35,764 nt of DNA from Calothrix sp. CSU_2_0 (GTDB lineage: Bacteria > Cyanobacteriota > Cyanobacteriia > Cyanobacteriales > Nostocaceae), in the NCBI GenBank assembly GCA_012034595.1, contig JAAUPE010000070.1:1-35764 (forward strand). Reading direction: 5' to 3'. The notes below the pieces were generated by a model. It was given only the letters and a program-made list of their open reading frames with translations. It was not told the origin of the DNA and searched no databases. Below, in pieces: positions 8,075 to 18,080 of the stretch. A program made the translations under genes and the position numbers. The first letter of the stretch is position 1. Every line of letters begins with the position of its first letter.

Positions 8075-10846
8075 TTAATTGGGATATTTATTTTTTAAAA
8101 ACCTTTCTGCGTCAGCTTTATCTTTAATTTCTCCATCCAATGTTGCTGCTAATAAATCATCAAGCATTTGCCGAAATAATGGTCCTGGTTTGTAACCAAT
8201 TTTTCGCAAATCATTTCCATCTAATGGTGCTTGAATGTGACGCAATTCAGTAAAGTAATACCAAATTTGACGACGAATTTTACGTTGAGTTTGCACAGCA
8301 ATTAATATCAACGTTGGTAATTCATATTGCCGCAGTAATTGTACCGCTTGACTATCGGGTTGTGACGTTGAGAAACAATAATCAACTTGAGTTCGCGATC
8401 GCAATAAGTTACTCAATCTTTTAATGCTATCGTCTGGCATTTGCAAATTTTTGGCGACTTTGCCGCGATATTCGGGTGCAAGGTAGGCAATTATCACTTC
8501 TAATCGCATTTGCCATTGAGCCAGCGCGTTGCGCGGGTTTCCCGCGTTGTAGCGACTGGCAAACCCTTCAGGGTGAGTTAATATTTGTTCTTTGTCAAAC
8601 CGTTGCAAACACTTTTCTAATAATTTTAATTGTCTTAATAACTCATCATCTAACTTTAGGGTGGGATGAATGCATTGTAATGCTCCCAAATTATCCAGCA
8701 ATTCTAAAGCTGATTCCCAATAGTTCGCTTCGAGAATTAACTTTAATTCGGCTTTGAGACGGGTTTGTAATGCAGGTGTTTTACTATTTTCCCGTGCTGT
8801 TTTGTCGTAAACTCCGCTATTGATGGCGTAGCGAATATAACCTTCGGTATGGGGTTCAATTTCAAATCCTAAACGCACTGCAAACCGGACACCGCGATAG
8901 ATGCGGGTGGGGTCTTCGATAAAGCTATTGGGATGTAAAACCCTGATTTGCTTGGCTTTTAAATCGATTAATCCGCCGAAGAAATCGAGTAATTCACCTT
9001 CACGGGGAGATGTCAGACGCAGTGCGATCGCATTGATTGTAAAATCTCTTCTGTATAAATCTTGACGAATTGAACTTGCCTCGACTTCGGGATTTGCTGC
9101 TGGATAGGGATAAAATTCTGTGCGGGCTGTGGCAATATCCACCCATAATGAATCTAGTTCTGGGTCTTTGTGCCATAACAAAGCTGCGGTTTGAAATGAA
9201 CCATGAATGTCTAATCTAGCGCTAGGGTAAATTTTTTGTAGTGATGAAGCTAATTCCACACCAGCACCAGCATCGGCTGAATTCTGAAACCCATCAACTA
9301 CAAGGTCAATATCTTTCAATAGTAAAGTCCCAGATGCGGCTTCTGCCAGCAATAAATCCCGTACTCCACCACCAACTAAGTACAAATGCCAACCGCGTTT
9401 TTCTGCTTCTTGGGATGCTTTGGTGAGCAATTCCCACAAAGGTAAAGTCAGACGCGATCGCAATTCTACCAAAGTCGGAAGTTTAATATCTTCTCCTTCC
9501 CTTTCCCCTTCTTTCTCTTCTTCTCTCTGATATAACTCTCGCAATACATCAGTACGAGTCACCATTCCCACCAAATGACCTTCGGAAATTACAGGCAAGC
9601 GTCCAATATCATATGTCACCATCAGCGCTTCAATTTGCGGCATGGTGGCATCAGGTGTAATAGTTTTGATATTAGTAGTCATGTAGCCTTTAACTGGTGC
9701 ATGACTAAAGCCATGATGCAAAGCAATATCCAAGTCACGACGGGAAATTATTCCCACTAATTTTCCATCCCCATCGACAACCGACAAACCAGAATATCCA
9801 TAGCGCAATAAAATTCGTTGTGCTGACTCAATAGTTATTTCTGGAAGAATGCTGCGAACTGGGGATGACATGACATCCCTTGCGATGGGAGGTTGGGGAA
9901 TTTGGGTTTTTATAGTGTCTAAAAGTTGGTTGATAATGTCTTGGGAATTAACACTGCGTAAATTTAGCGATGCAGCTTGGGAATGTCCTCCACCTCCGAA
10001 GGGTTGAAAAAGCTCGTTGAGCTTAACGTGGGGATTTTGGCTACGTCCAATTATACTTAGACGTTTCTCATTTAAGCGTTTTTTTTCTCCACTTCCCACT
10101 GGGAATTCATGGGCTAAAAAAAGTACATCTGTTTCTGCGATCGCACATAACTGGGAAGCCAAACTTGATAATCCTGGTACGAAGGTATCAGTTTCGAGAC
10201 TTACCCAAGCGATCGTACATCCAGGCAAACACAAATATTCGAGTTTTTCCAGGGCAATTTTTAATAATTGCTGTAGTTGTGGGGATAAACCTGGATCGAG
10301 ATATTCATTAACTACTGTGAGATTTGCACCTTGCTGCATTAACCATCCCAAAGCCAGAGCATCGCGGAATGTTGAATTATCGAAAACCAACGAGCCAGTG
10401 TCAACATGGATACCGAGAGCCATCACCGTAGCTTCGGCAGAAGTTAGGGAAATATGAGATTTTTGCAATAGTTCAGCAATTAAAGTTGTGGTTGCTCCCA
10501 CTGCTTCAATGTGGGTTTCTGTTGCGGAAATATCGCTAATTTGGTTGGGGTGATGGTCGTAGATGATGATATTTTCTAGATGGGTTAAATCAAACCATTC
10601 TGAGACTTTACCAAGGCGATCGCGATTTTGGGTATCAACTACATAAAGCGATCGAATTTGCTGGGGATTTACGGAACGTCGTTCAATTAAAGCGAATTCA
10701 TCGCGATACAAGGCTAAGAATTCTCGTACAGGTGGATGTGTCCCTCCCGCTAAGACAATTTTACATCCCGCTTTCACCCGTGACAGCCCTACAGCTGCCC
10801 CCAGCGCATCAAAATCAGCAGTAGTGTGACACAAAATTATATCCAT
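8075..10846 (-). CDS. DHH-CBS-tRNA nucleotidyltransferase (CCA- or CC/A-adding enzyme) fusion
   Basis: This 923-aa protein joins three modules. An N-terminal DHH/DHHA1 phosphoesterase (about 1-310) has HTTADFDALGAAVGL, VVDTQNRD, IYDHHPN and the GGGGHSQAAS glycine motif. A CBS pair (about 320-440) has two repeats, SGLSVVDGDGKLVGIISRRD and GRLPVISEGHLVGMVTRTD. The C-terminal class II tRNA nucleotidyltransferase / poly(A) polymerase-type domain shows LYLVGGGVRDLLL, the catalytic DIDLVVDG, RRDFTINAIA and the head region DPTRIYRGVRFAVRLGF. It repairs or builds the tRNA 3' CCA end; the tRNA-Ser in this window has no encoded CCA. Some cyanobacteria split CC- and A-addition between two enzymes, so this could be only one of a pair. 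ATG 10846 was chosen, since the ten extra codons to 10876 come from a tandem repeat. Confidence 0.93.
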   Translation of the reverse strand: MDIILCHTTADFDALGAAVGLSRVKAGCKIVLAGGTHPPVREFLALYRDEFALIERRSVNPQQIRSLYVVDTQNRDRLGKVSEWFDLTHLENIIIYDHHPNQISDISATETHIEAVGATTTLIAELLQKSHISLTSAEATVMALGIHVDTGSLVFDNSTFRDALALGWLMQQGANLTVVNEYLDPGLSPQLQQLLKIALEKLEYLCLPGCTIAWVSLETDTFVPGLSSLASQLCAIAETDVLFLAHEFPVGSGEKKRLNEKRLSIIGRSQNPHVKLNELFQPFGGGGHSQAASLNLRSVNSQDIINQLLDTIKTQIPQPPIARDVMSSPVRSILPEITIESAQRILLRYGYSGLSVVDGDGKLVGIISRRDLDIALHHGFSHAPVKGYMTTNIKTITPDATMPQIEALMVTYDIGRLPVISEGHLVGMVTRTDVLRELYQREEEKEGEREGEDIKLPTLVELRSRLTLPLWELLTKASQEAEKRGWHLYLVGGGVRDLLLAEAASGTLLLKDIDLVVDGFQNSADAGAGVELASSLQKIYPSARLDIHGSFQTAALLWHKDPELDSLWVDIATARTEFYPYPAANPEVEASSIRQDLYRRDFTINAIALRLTSPREGELLDFFGGLIDLKAKQIRVLHPNSFIEDPTRIYRGVRFAVRLGFEIEPHTEGYIRYAINSGVYDKTARENSKTPALQTRLKAELKLILEANYWESALELLDNLGALQCIHPTLKLDDELLRQLKLLEKCLQRFDKEQILTHPEGFASRYNAGNPRNALAQWQMRLEVIIAYLAPEYRGKVAKNLQMPDDSIKRLSNLLRSRTQVDYCFSTSQPDSQAVQLLRQYELPTLILIAVQTQRKIRRQIWYYFTELRHIQAPLDGNDLRKIGYKPGPLFRQMLDDLLAATLDGEIKDKADAERFLKNKYPN

Positions 10847-10856
10847 AATTTTAAGA

Positions 10857-10887
10857 GGGCATTGGGCATGGGGCATTGGGCATTGGT
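10857..10887. repeat. Short tandem repeat (GGGCATT heptamers)
   Basis: Four units of GGGCATT/GGGCATG type immediately 5' of the CCA enzyme gene. On the minus strand they create a false upstream ATG and a repeat-encoded peptide (MPHAQCP). Confidence 0.85.
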
Positions 10888-10955
10888 TGATTACCCAGAA
10901 CTATCTTGATTTGTATTGCATCCAAACGAGAACTGCTATAAATAATTTTGTAACA

Positions 10956-11025
10956 AATGACAAATAACTATTGACAAATAACCACTAACCATTAACGAAT
11001 AATCACTAACCATTAACTACTAAAT
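10956..11025. repeat. Degenerate CCACTAA/ACAAATA repeat tract
   Basis: Alternating ACAAATAAC, CACTAACCATTAAC and similar units over 70 bases in the spacer before psbZ, a decayed version of the array at 187-220. Confidence 0.7.
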
Positions 11026-11134
11026 ATTGGGCAAGGCAATGGACATTCTGATACCTTACAATTTATTAGGGACAGTAATCTTTGTGTCGTAAAATATCCT
11101 ATCTTAAAAAATAGCTGTCTTGGGAGAAGAGAAA

Positions 11135-11323
11135 ATGGCTTTTATATTCCAATTTGCACTTTTAGCTCTTGTACTGGTGTCTTTTTTAATGGTTGTAGGT
11201 GTTCCTGTTGCCTATGCCACACCACAAAGCTGGATTGAATCCAAAAAACTGCTTTGGCTTGGTTCTGGACTTTGGTTCGCTTTGGTGATTGTAGTTGGTG
11301 TTTTAAACTTTTTAGTTGTTTAA
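11135..11323 (+). CDS. psbZ: Photosystem II reaction center protein Z
   Basis: This 62-aa protein has two transmembrane helices (about 3-27 and 38-60) joined by a short loop [11 protein letters not shown], the standard PsbZ layout and length. PsbZ lies at the edge of the photosystem II core near CP43 and helps stabilise the supercomplex. The ATG at 11135 follows a good ribosome binding site (GGGAGA at 11122-11127). The gene precedes ribH by 300 bases, with a possible hairpin terminator at 11379-11458 between them. Confidence 0.97.
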   Translation: MAFIFQFALLALVLVSFLMVVGVPVAYATPQSWIESKKLLWLGSGLWFALVIVVGVLNFLVV

Positions 11324-11378
11324 GCCACTACTCAACCTAAAACCAAAAATTTAATCTCAGCAACATTATTAGCAGAGG

Positions 11379-11458
11379 AGTCACAAAGGATAAGGGTAAA
11401 AGGTTAAGGATAAAAGGAGATATATTTCCTTTTTCTTGGTACTTTTTACTTTTGTCTT
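11379..11458. terminator. Possible imperfect hairpin after psbZ
   Basis: Purine-rich AAAAGG tracts (about 11397-11420) face pyrimidine-rich TTCCTTTTT and TACTTTTTACTTTT (about 11426-11456) and can fold into a long imperfect hairpin with a T-rich 3' side. It may equally be a decayed tandem repeat. Confidence 0.4.
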
Positions 11459-11622
11459 AGCTTCTCTGCTATTTAATTGTAAAAGCATTACGGCTGAATC
11501 GGGGAAAGAGGGAGAGAGCGGGGTAAACAATTACATTTTTCTAAAAAATCCGGTTTTTGCCATACTCCTGGAAATATATATTGCAAGAACTTATAGTTAA
11601 TTAGTTTATTGAAGAGGCAATC

Positions 11623-12231
11623 ATGGCTGTATTTGAGGGAACTTTTACCCAGACGGAATCTTTACGGTTTGCGTTAGTGATTGGTAGATTCAACGATTTG
11701 GTGACTACCAAGCTACTGGAAGGATGTCAAGATTGCTTGAAGCGTCATGGTGTCGATGTCAATCCCCAAGGTTCCCAGGTGGATTATGTTTGGGTTCCAG
11801 GTAGTTTTGAAGTACCTGTTGTTGCCCGTCAATTAGCACTTTCCCATCACTATGATGCGATTATTTGTTTGGGTGCTGTAATTCGTGGACAAACTCCTCA
11901 TTTTGAGTATGTTTCATCTGAAGTTGCCAAAGGAATCGCTGCTGCGGCTTTTCAAACAGGTGTACCTGTTGTTTTTGGTGTGTTAACAACGGATACAATG
12001 CAGCAAGCGTTAGAACGTGCTGGGATTAAAAGTAATCTTGGTTGGGAGTATGCCATGAGTGCGATCGAAATGGGTACTTTGATGCGACAATTGCGTACTT
12101 CTTTGGGGAATCAAGCTACCCATAATGACTCTTCTGGAGTATCGCAATTACCTAGTGCTTATCCTGGCAGTTCACAATCTTTACCTGCATCGCTCAAAAG
12201 TGCAAATTTAGGTGACTTAGCGAAAGAATAG
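11623..12231 (+). CDS. ribH: 6,7-dimethyl-8-ribityllumazine synthase
   Basis: This 202-aa enzyme condenses 5-amino-6-ribitylamino-uracil with 3,4-dihydroxy-2-butanone 4-phosphate, the penultimate step of riboflavin synthesis. Hallmarks are present: [17 protein letters not shown] near the N-terminus, [26 protein letters not shown] with the catalytic histidine, [17 protein letters not shown] and [12 protein letters not shown]. The usual domain ends near residue 160. The remaining ~40 residues are Ser/Gln/Pro-rich and probably disordered, an extension I would expect to vary between species. ATG 11623 has a ribosome binding site (AGAGG at 11611-11615). Confidence 0.96.
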   Translation: MAVFEGTFTQTESLRFALVIGRFNDLVTTKLLEGCQDCLKRHGVDVNPQGSQVDYVWVPGSFEVPVVARQLALSHHYDAIICLGAVIRGQTPHFEYVSSEVAKGIAAAAFQTGVPVVFGVLTTDTMQQALERAGIKSNLGWEYAMSAIEMGTLMRQLRTSLGNQATHNDSSGVSQLPSAYPGSSQSLPASLKSANLGDLAKE

Positions 12232-12279
12232 GAAGGAATGGGCTAGTTTTGGGAATTGGGCATCGGAGCATGGTGTATT

Positions 12280-12320
12280 AATATCCCCGACTTTTATTAA
12301 AATTAAAAGTTGGGGATATT
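12280..12320. terminator. Bidirectional hairpin terminator between ribH and the kinase gene
   Basis: AATATCCCCGACTTTTATT (12280-12298) pairs almost completely with AATTAAAAGTTGGGGATATT (12301-12320). It lies between convergent genes, and both sides have A/T-rich flanks able to serve as a U-tract. Confidence 0.75.
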
Positions 12321-12353
12321 GTTTGATATTATTTATTCTAATTTTTTCCCGAC

Positions 12354-13712
12354 TCATTTTTCAGAAAGTCCATCCCAAGGAGTTGTCGGGGTATCGCAAT
12401 CATCTAAAGCTAGGGTATTAATTGACGAATTATTAGATGATGGAGATGGGATATTTTGGGAAAGAATTAGTTGATTTAATGCCGTAATAACTTCAGAAGT
12501 AGATTGATATCGTTTTTGGAAACTTTCGCATACCATCTTATTGAGAATTTCGGCAAAGTAGTGGTTGACATCTGCTTTATCTAACCAGATTAATTGACCA
12601 CTTTCATCGTGTTCGAGTTCGTGGGGTGGGATTCCTGTTAATGCTTTGATGGCAATCATTCCCACTGCATAAATATCGCTACTATACTGTGGTTTTCCCA
12701 GACATTGTTCTGTCGGTGCGTAACCTTTTGTACCAATACCGATAGTTATTGCTGTTTGTTCGAGGTTTTCTAATAAATCTGTCGAAACCTGTTTGACAGC
12801 ACCAAAGTCAATCAGTACAAGTTTGCGATCGCTCTTCCTTCGCATAATGTTACTTGGTTTGATATCGCGATGGATGACACCGTTTTCATGGACGAATGCT
12901 AAAGTCTGCAAGATATCGCATAACATCTCAATTACAAATTCTTGATTGTTGCGTTTTCCTGAGGGAATTTCTTGACTGAGGGCATTACCCAGAATATATT
13001 CTTGAACTAAATAAAATTCGTCTTCTTCTTCAAAGTAAGCTAAAAGTTGTGGTATTTGTGAATAGCTTCCTAGTTTTTGCAATGTTTGCGCTTCGGAACT
13101 AAATAAACGTCGAGCAACCTCCATTTGTTCGGGTTTATTATTAACTGGTTGCAGTTGTTTGACGACGCAGAGTGGATTTCCGGGAAGTCTTGTATCTTCA
13201 GCAATGTAGGTTTCACTAAAGCCTCCTGAACCTAATACTTTGACGATTCGATAACGTCCATCGAGCATTTTTCCAGAAATTTCGAGTTCGCGCTGCAAAA
13301 GTAAATCCCTAATCTCTTCTTGTTGGCTGAGAATTTCTTGAGCGATGCGTGATGAGGGATTTTTTCTAATGATATCAACTAGCTGTTTTTTGCGAAGTTG
13401 TTGGAGGACGATTTCGCAGGTTAAATAAGACATTGCCACTGCAACTATTGCAATGATGGGAATGGCTGTTGGGAAAAATAATTGGGTTGAAATAAATGTT
13501 ATATAGCTGACTCCCCCCCAAATAATTGCACAAGCAAAGCTAACAAGAATCTTAATCCGGTTATGTTTATTTCTAGCAACTAAATAAGCAATTCCACCAA
13601 CTAATACAAATACAAAAAGACTACGTGTCCATAAATTAGGGATTGCGATCGCAATTGCATTCCCTTCCATTAAGGTTGCGATCGCGTTTGCATGAATCTC
13701 GACTCCAGCCAT
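12354..13712 (-). CDS. Kinase part of the broken CHASE2-STPK gene (open frame)
   Basis: The frame is open from 13955 down to 12354, with a possible internal ATG at 13712 giving 452 aa. It contains the end of CHASE2 (RMAGVEIHANAIATLMEG), three hydrophobic helices (about residues 28-46, 54-75 and 80-100), a coiled linker, and a full kinase domain (about 150-420): GSGGFSETYIAED, CVVKQL, VIHRDIKPSNIM, LIDFGAVKQ and GYAPTEQ. The catalytic residues are intact, so a kinase lacking most of its sensor could still be made if translation restarts. More probably it is the 3' part of the gene described for 12354-14718. Confidence 0.8.
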   Translation of the reverse strand: MAGVEIHANAIATLMEGNAIAIAIPNLWTRSLFVFVLVGGIAYLVARNKHNRIKILVSFACAIIWGGVSYITFISTQLFFPTAIPIIAIVAVAMSYLTCEIVLQQLRKKQLVDIIRKNPSSRIAQEILSQQEEIRDLLLQRELEISGKMLDGRYRIVKVLGSGGFSETYIAEDTRLPGNPLCVVKQLQPVNNKPEQMEVARRLFSSEAQTLQKLGSYSQIPQLLAYFEEEDEFYLVQEYILGNALSQEIPSGKRNNQEFVIEMLCDILQTLAFVHENGVIHRDIKPSNIMRRKSDRKLVLIDFGAVKQVSTDLLENLEQTAITIGIGTKGYAPTEQCLGKPQYSSDIYAVGMIAIKALTGIPPHELEHDESGQLIWLDKADVNHYFAEILNKMVCESFQKRYQSTSEVITALNQLILSQNIPSPSSNNSSINTLALDDCDTPTTPWDGLSEK

Positions 13713-13816
13713 CCGTTCAGCAAATAACCAGTTGACTGCAACGGGATGAAAATCGTTACTTAATTGTGCTGTCGCACCAATGATGACAATTTTGTTTCTA
13801 AAGACTTTTCCCGAAT

Positions 13817-14326
13817 TTAAATTATTGTTCCAAAAATCTGGATCGAGAACCTGCCAAAATGGTATTGTCTCAAATGTACCCGCACCACCACGAAAATAAA
13901 TGCGATCGCTTTTGGTTTGGGAAAATCTATATTTGCTGCACGCAATGTTGCAGTGTCAAAATCCGGTAATTTATCCACTACCGAATCGGAAAATAAGGAA
14001 GATTGAACTGATTGCTTAAGATACTCGGAAGCTAATCGATGAATCTTTCCATCAGCTGCCAATTCTAAAGGAAAGTTCACAGAACCAACTAATGCCGAAC
14101 TCGCACGAAACATTTCTTGAGGTTGTCGCAACTGCCTTACAAATTGCTGCTGTTGTCTACCCTCAAAAAATTCCTCATAAAATGCCGCAAGACTAACTTT
14201 ACTCCCATAACGCTGTAAAGCAGCTAAAAACTTTTTATCATCCTCTACACCGTGACTGCTGGGCAAATCAAACACAATATCCAATGCGATCGCACTTGCC
14301 CCAGCTTGAGATAATTTTTCAATCAC
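13817..14326 (-). pseudogene. Middle part of the broken CHASE2-STPK gene
   Basis: This carries most of the CHASE2 sensor (IEKLSQAGASAIALDIVFDL, then the hydrophilic core to about 13914). The last ~30 codons (13817-13910) are out of frame with the gene and do not belong to the protein. Confidence 0.8.
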
Positions 14327-14718
14327 TCGAGCATATGCTTCCCGTTTAAACGGAAAAGTTTGTAAGGGTTCAAAAAAGCAAATTTCTGCGGATTACTTCT
14401 GTAATACTGTTCCGGTTTGGAAATTGAATCGTCGTCAATTGCTAAAATGACAATATTATCCGGTGGAGTAATAGAACCACGCAATTGATAAAATGCCGAT
14501 TGCGCTTGGTTTTCCATCACTTGCGACAACCGCAACTCAGAACCAGTTAAAATAGCCCCACCAACAGCACACAACCCAGCTAGCCAATTTCCGAAGCGAA
14601 TTATCTTCTTAGATTCGCTTGAAGAAGTTGTTGAAGTTGATTTTGTCGTTCGACTTGACTGTCGATCTGTTGCGGATACATATTTTTTAGTTAAGGTAGA
14701 TGTAGTATCTTCTTCCAT
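14323..14718 (-). pseudogene. 5' part of the broken CHASE2-STPK gene
   Basis: From ATG 14718 there is a Ser/Thr-rich cytoplasmic leader (about 1-38), one hydrophobic helix (NWLAGLCAVGGAILTG), and the start of CHASE2 (NIVILAIDDDSISKPEQYY). The last ~15 codons after the A-run at 14372-14377 are out of frame. Confidence 0.8.
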
Positions 14719-15850
14719 ATCGTCATATTTGATTGATTTACGTAGATTTTCTTATTTATTTACACAGCACTTATAGGTTAAAACCTGGAAGTAATACTTA
14801 AATGAACATCCTATGCCTTCTTTATATATACCTGTATCGTTTATTCAAATATCCTATGCAATATACCTCAACGCATTAGACGTACTACCCTTATCTCTAT
14901 GGTTTGACCGAAGTTATACCATTCGTATACTTGCAAATTCTTCTATAGAAGTTTCAGTCCAGAGCTAGAAGTTATTTTCTGTCCAGACACATGTGCGATC
15001 GCTCTATCCCATAAGTAATGATTTTTCTTCTTATTTTATTTAGCCAAAAAATCTCGCGAATCAAGAATTATTCATTCTCCGTTCTGCGTCATTATCTATT
15101 TTCTATTCTGGTACTAGGGAAAACAGCCAAATTTTAGCACCCTCGCAGGAAAAAGAAGGTAGTTACTTTTGCTACATAATATTTGCTCGACCAAAAATCA
15201 TTAGTGTAGATACGGATAATGTAACTTATCCAAATAAGTTTTGCTACTCGTAACTATTGGTTGATAGAAAAGCTAAGTTTTGCAAGTTCTCAGCGTATAT
15301 AACTATGCAATTATGCAATACTTGCAACACATCAAAGCGGAAAAGAAGCGAATCTCCTAGCGATGTTAGCTTGTTCTTTATTTGACAGTAAAGCTTATAG
15401 ATAGTAGCAAGTTTATAATCTTGCACTTGCCAATTTCACACCTGTTTGGGAGTAAACTGGATTGATATACAGTTATCGATGCTGTTATTAAGTCAATTTA
15501 TTGGTCAATTATTAGGTTGAGGCAATAGACATCAAGTAGCTTCAACTGACGATAAGCTTCATGGCTAACTAGAGTAGCAGCTTATTAGTAGATATAAAGG
15601 CTAATTACTCTAGCATGTTAATGACAAAAGGTGAAGTTCTCTATTGCACAGTTTAAATGTTTAAATAAATTTTTATTTGAGGATGTTTGATAAAAGATGG
15701 TTAATTAAAAAGAAATGTTTGACAAATTTGACGAAAGATATACATGCTAACAAATTTCACAGATATTAGCAAATAAGTGATTTTATAATTGCTATAATCT
15801 ATTGTTCCATCTAAATTCTTATCTATAATATCTTCTTGGTGTTAATTTCT
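14719..15850. other. Long gene-free spacer (1.1 kb)
   Basis: This AT-rich spacer lies between the divergent CHASE2-kinase and labA-like genes. A 60-codon minus-strand frame at 15244-15426 has no recognisable features. An inverted repeat CTAGAGTA / TACTCTAG lies at about 15572-15614, and TATAAT at 15793-15798 could be the -10 element of the labA-like gene, though without a good -35. No tRNA or other known RNA was seen. Confidence 0.5.
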
Positions 15851-16375
15851 ATGGGTACGACTATGAATCGTCTGTCTATATTTGTAGACGGAAACAATAT
15901 GTTTTACGCTCAACAAAAAAATGGTTGGTTCTTTGACCCTCGCAGAGTCTTAGAATATTTCAAATACGAACAGTCTGACACGACCTTAATCAACGCATTC
16001 TGGTACACTGGCTTAAAAGACCCTCAAGACCAACGGGGTTTTCGAGATGCTCTCATTAGTCTTGGTTATACTGTCCGAACGAAAATTCTCAAAGAATATT
16101 ATGATGATACTTCCGGTCGCTACTCACAAAAAGCAAATCTTGATATTGAAATTGTTGTAGATATGTTTAATACAGTAGACCAATATGACCGGGTTGTTTT
16201 ATTTAGCGGAGATGGTGATTTTGAAAGAGCTATAGAATTATTAAGGTCTAAAAATACTCATATAACTGTAGTATCAACGGAAGGAATGATTGCACGAGAA
16301 TTACGTAATGCCACTGATAGGTATATCGATTTAAATGATATTCGCGATGTTATAGAAAAGGCTGAAGGCTCATAG
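15851..16375 (+). CDS. NYN-domain protein, LabA/DUF88 family
   Basis: This 174-aa protein has the PIN-like NYN nuclease fold: RLSIFVDGNNMFYAQQ at the N-terminus (first acidic site), DIEIVVDMF in the middle, and VVLFSGDGDFERAIELL (acidic cluster), then VVSTEGMIARELRNATDRYIDL. LabA of Synechococcus elongatus belongs to this family and acts in KaiC-dependent negative feedback on circadian transcription; other members are putative RNases. Which role applies here is unknown. I chose ATG 15851; ATG 15863 (MNRLSIF) and TTG 15836 are alternatives, and none has a strong ribosome binding site. leuA follows after 100 bases on the same strand. Confidence 0.88.
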   Translation: MGTTMNRLSIFVDGNNMFYAQQKNGWFFDPRRVLEYFKYEQSDTTLINAFWYTGLKDPQDQRGFRDALISLGYTVRTKILKEYYDDTSGRYSQKANLDIEIVVDMFNTVDQYDRVVLFSGDGDFERAIELLRSKNTHITVVSTEGMIARELRNATDRYIDLNDIRDVIEKAEGS

Positions 16376-16475
16376 TCTCCCTCAGGTATCTTAGTAATTA
16401 TTAACAATACTAAAACTAAAAATTAAAGTTGAAGATATTTGTAGCTAAAAGTAAAAATTTATTAAGTAGCTGGCA

Positions 16476-18080
16476 ATGAATAACAACACAGACAAAATCA
16501 TTATCTTTGATACCACATTAAGAGATGGGGAACAGTCTCCAGGAGCAACTTTAAATATTGATGAGAAATTAGCGATCGCAAAACAGCTTGCACGTCTAGG
16601 AGTAGATGTAATTGAAGCGGGTTTTGCCTTTGCTAGTCCAGGGGATTTTGAAGCGGTTAGCAAAATTGCTCAAACCGTGGGAACGGAAACAGGACCAATA
16701 ATTTGTAGTTTGGCACGAGCAAAACACGAAGATATCAAAGCAGCAGCAGCAGCAATCAAAGATGCGGCAAAAGGACGGATTCATACTTTTATTGCCACTT
16801 CCGATATTCACCTCGAATATAAGTTGAAAAAAACTAGAGCCGAAGTTTTAGCAATCGCCGAGGAAATGGTAGCATATGCCAAAAGCTTTACGAATGATGT
16901 CGAATTTTCACCCGAAGATGCTGGACGTTCCGATCCAGAATTTATGTATGAGGTATTAGAGAAAGTAATTGCCGCAGGTGCAACAACTATTAATATTCCC
17001 GATACAGTTGGTTATACAACTCCGAGTGAATTTGGCAGCATAATTAAGGGAATAAAAGAAAATGTTTCCAACATCGATCGAGCAATAATTTCCGTTCACG
17101 GACACAACGATTTAGGTTTAGCTGTAGCCAATTTTTTAGAAGCAGTAAAAAACGGCGCACGCCAATTGGAATGTACAATTAATGGAATTGGTGAACGGGC
17201 AGGAAATGCTGCGTTAGAAGAGATAGTCATGGCTTTGCATGTGCGACGGCAATATTTTAACCCTTTCTTGGGTAGAAGTGTTGATTCCGAAACCTCGTTA
17301 ACAAATATCGACACCAGACAAATTTATAAAACCTCCCGTTTAGTTTCCAATTTAACGGGAATGTTGGTACAACCCAACAAGGCAATCGTTGGAGCAAACG
17401 CTTTTGCCCACGAATCGGGAATCCATCAAGATGGGGTGTTAAAAAATAAACTCACCTATGAAATTATGGATGCTCAAATAATTGGTTTGAATGACAATCA
17501 AATCGTTTTGGGCAAACATTCAGGAAGAAATGCTTTTCGTACCCGTTTAAAAGAGTTAGGTTACGAAGTGTCAGAAGCAGATTTGAATAAAGCATTTGTG
17601 CGTTTTAAAGATGTTGCCGACAAAAAGAAAGAAATCACCGATTGGGATTTAGAAGCATTAATCAACGACGAGATTCAGCAAGCTCCCGACTTATTCAAGC
17701 TAGAATTAGTTCAAGTGTCCTGTGGCGATCGCGCACGTCCAACAGCAACGGTGACAATACGTACTCCCGACGGGCAGGAGTTAACCGATGCAGCAATTGG
17801 AACTGGACCAGTTGATGCAATTTACAAAGCTATTAATCGCGTCGCTAATGTACCTAATCAGTTGATTGAGTTTTCGGTACAGTCTGTTACAGCCGGAATT
17901 GATGCGATCGGCGAAGTAACGATTCGCTTAAGCCATGAAGGTCGAGTTTATGCAGGTCATTCCGCCAACACAGATATTATTGTGGCATCAGCACAAGCAT
18001 ACGTGAATGCCCTGAATAGATTGTACGCAACAATGCAAGAGCAACGACATTACGCACAGCTAGCGGCACAAAATGCGTAA
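16476..18080 (+). CDS. leuA: 2-isopropylmalate synthase
   Basis: This 534-aa enzyme condenses acetyl-CoA with 2-oxoisovalerate, the first committed step of leucine synthesis. The HMGL-like catalytic TIM barrel (about 8-280) shows [44 protein letters not shown] (metal-binding HxH) and [14 protein letters not shown]. The helical subdomain follows ([12 protein letters not shown]), then the C-terminal leucine-binding regulatory domain (about 400-520, with [22 protein letters not shown] and [11 protein letters not shown]). The length is typical. Leucine feedback inhibition is expected from the intact regulatory domain. The gene stands alone, with a palindromic repeat block downstream at 18213-18280. 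Confidence 0.97.
   Translation: MNNNTDKIIIFDTTLRDGEQSPGATLNIDEKLAIAKQLARLGVDVIEAGFAFASPGDFEAVSKIAQTVGTETGPIICSLARAKHEDIKAAAAAIKDAAKGRIHTFIATSDIHLEYKLKKTRAEVLAIAEEMVAYAKSFTNDVEFSPEDAGRSDPEFMYEVLEKVIAAGATTINIPDTVGYTTPSEFGSIIKGIKENVSNIDRAIISVHGHNDLGLAVANFLEAVKNGARQLECTINGIGERAGNAALEEIVMALHVRRQYFNPFLGRSVDSETSLTNIDTRQIYKTSRLVSNLTGMLVQPNKAIVGANAFAHESGIHQDGVLKNKLTYEIMDAQIIGLNDNQIVLGKHSGRNAFRTRLKELGYEVSEADLNKAFVRFKDVADKKKEITDWDLEALINDEIQQAPDLFKLELVQVSCGDRARPTATVTIRTPDGQELTDAAIGTGPVDAIYKAINRVANVPNQLIEFSVQSVTAGIDAIGEVTIRLSHEGRVYAGHSANTDIIVASAQAYVNALNRLYATMQEQRHYAQLAAQNA

Larger units (their letters stand above)
12354..14718 (-). pseudogene. CHASE2-transmembrane-Ser/Thr kinase gene, broken by two -1 frameshifts
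   Basis: Three adjacent minus-strand frames together make one protein. Frame one runs from ATG 14718 to the A-run at 14372-14377, frame two from there to the T-run at 13910-13913, and frame three on to 12354. Restoring one base at each run gives 2367 bases (788 aa) with every family motif in place: an extracellular CHASE2 sensor domain, three transmembrane helices, then a Hanks kinase. At the first join the sequence would read ...KFAFFEPLQTFPFKREAYA then RVIEKLSQAGASA. At the second it would read DFPKPKSDRIYFRGGAGTF. Such proteins are membrane receptor kinases with an unknown outer ligand. Both changes are single-base losses in homopolymers, so sequencing error, real decay and programmed slippage are all open. 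Confidence 0.85.

Noticed and set aside
15244-15426. 60-codon minus-strand frame in the 1.1-kb spacer
   Set aside because: No start context, no recognisable motif and low-complexity composition typical of AT-rich spacer.
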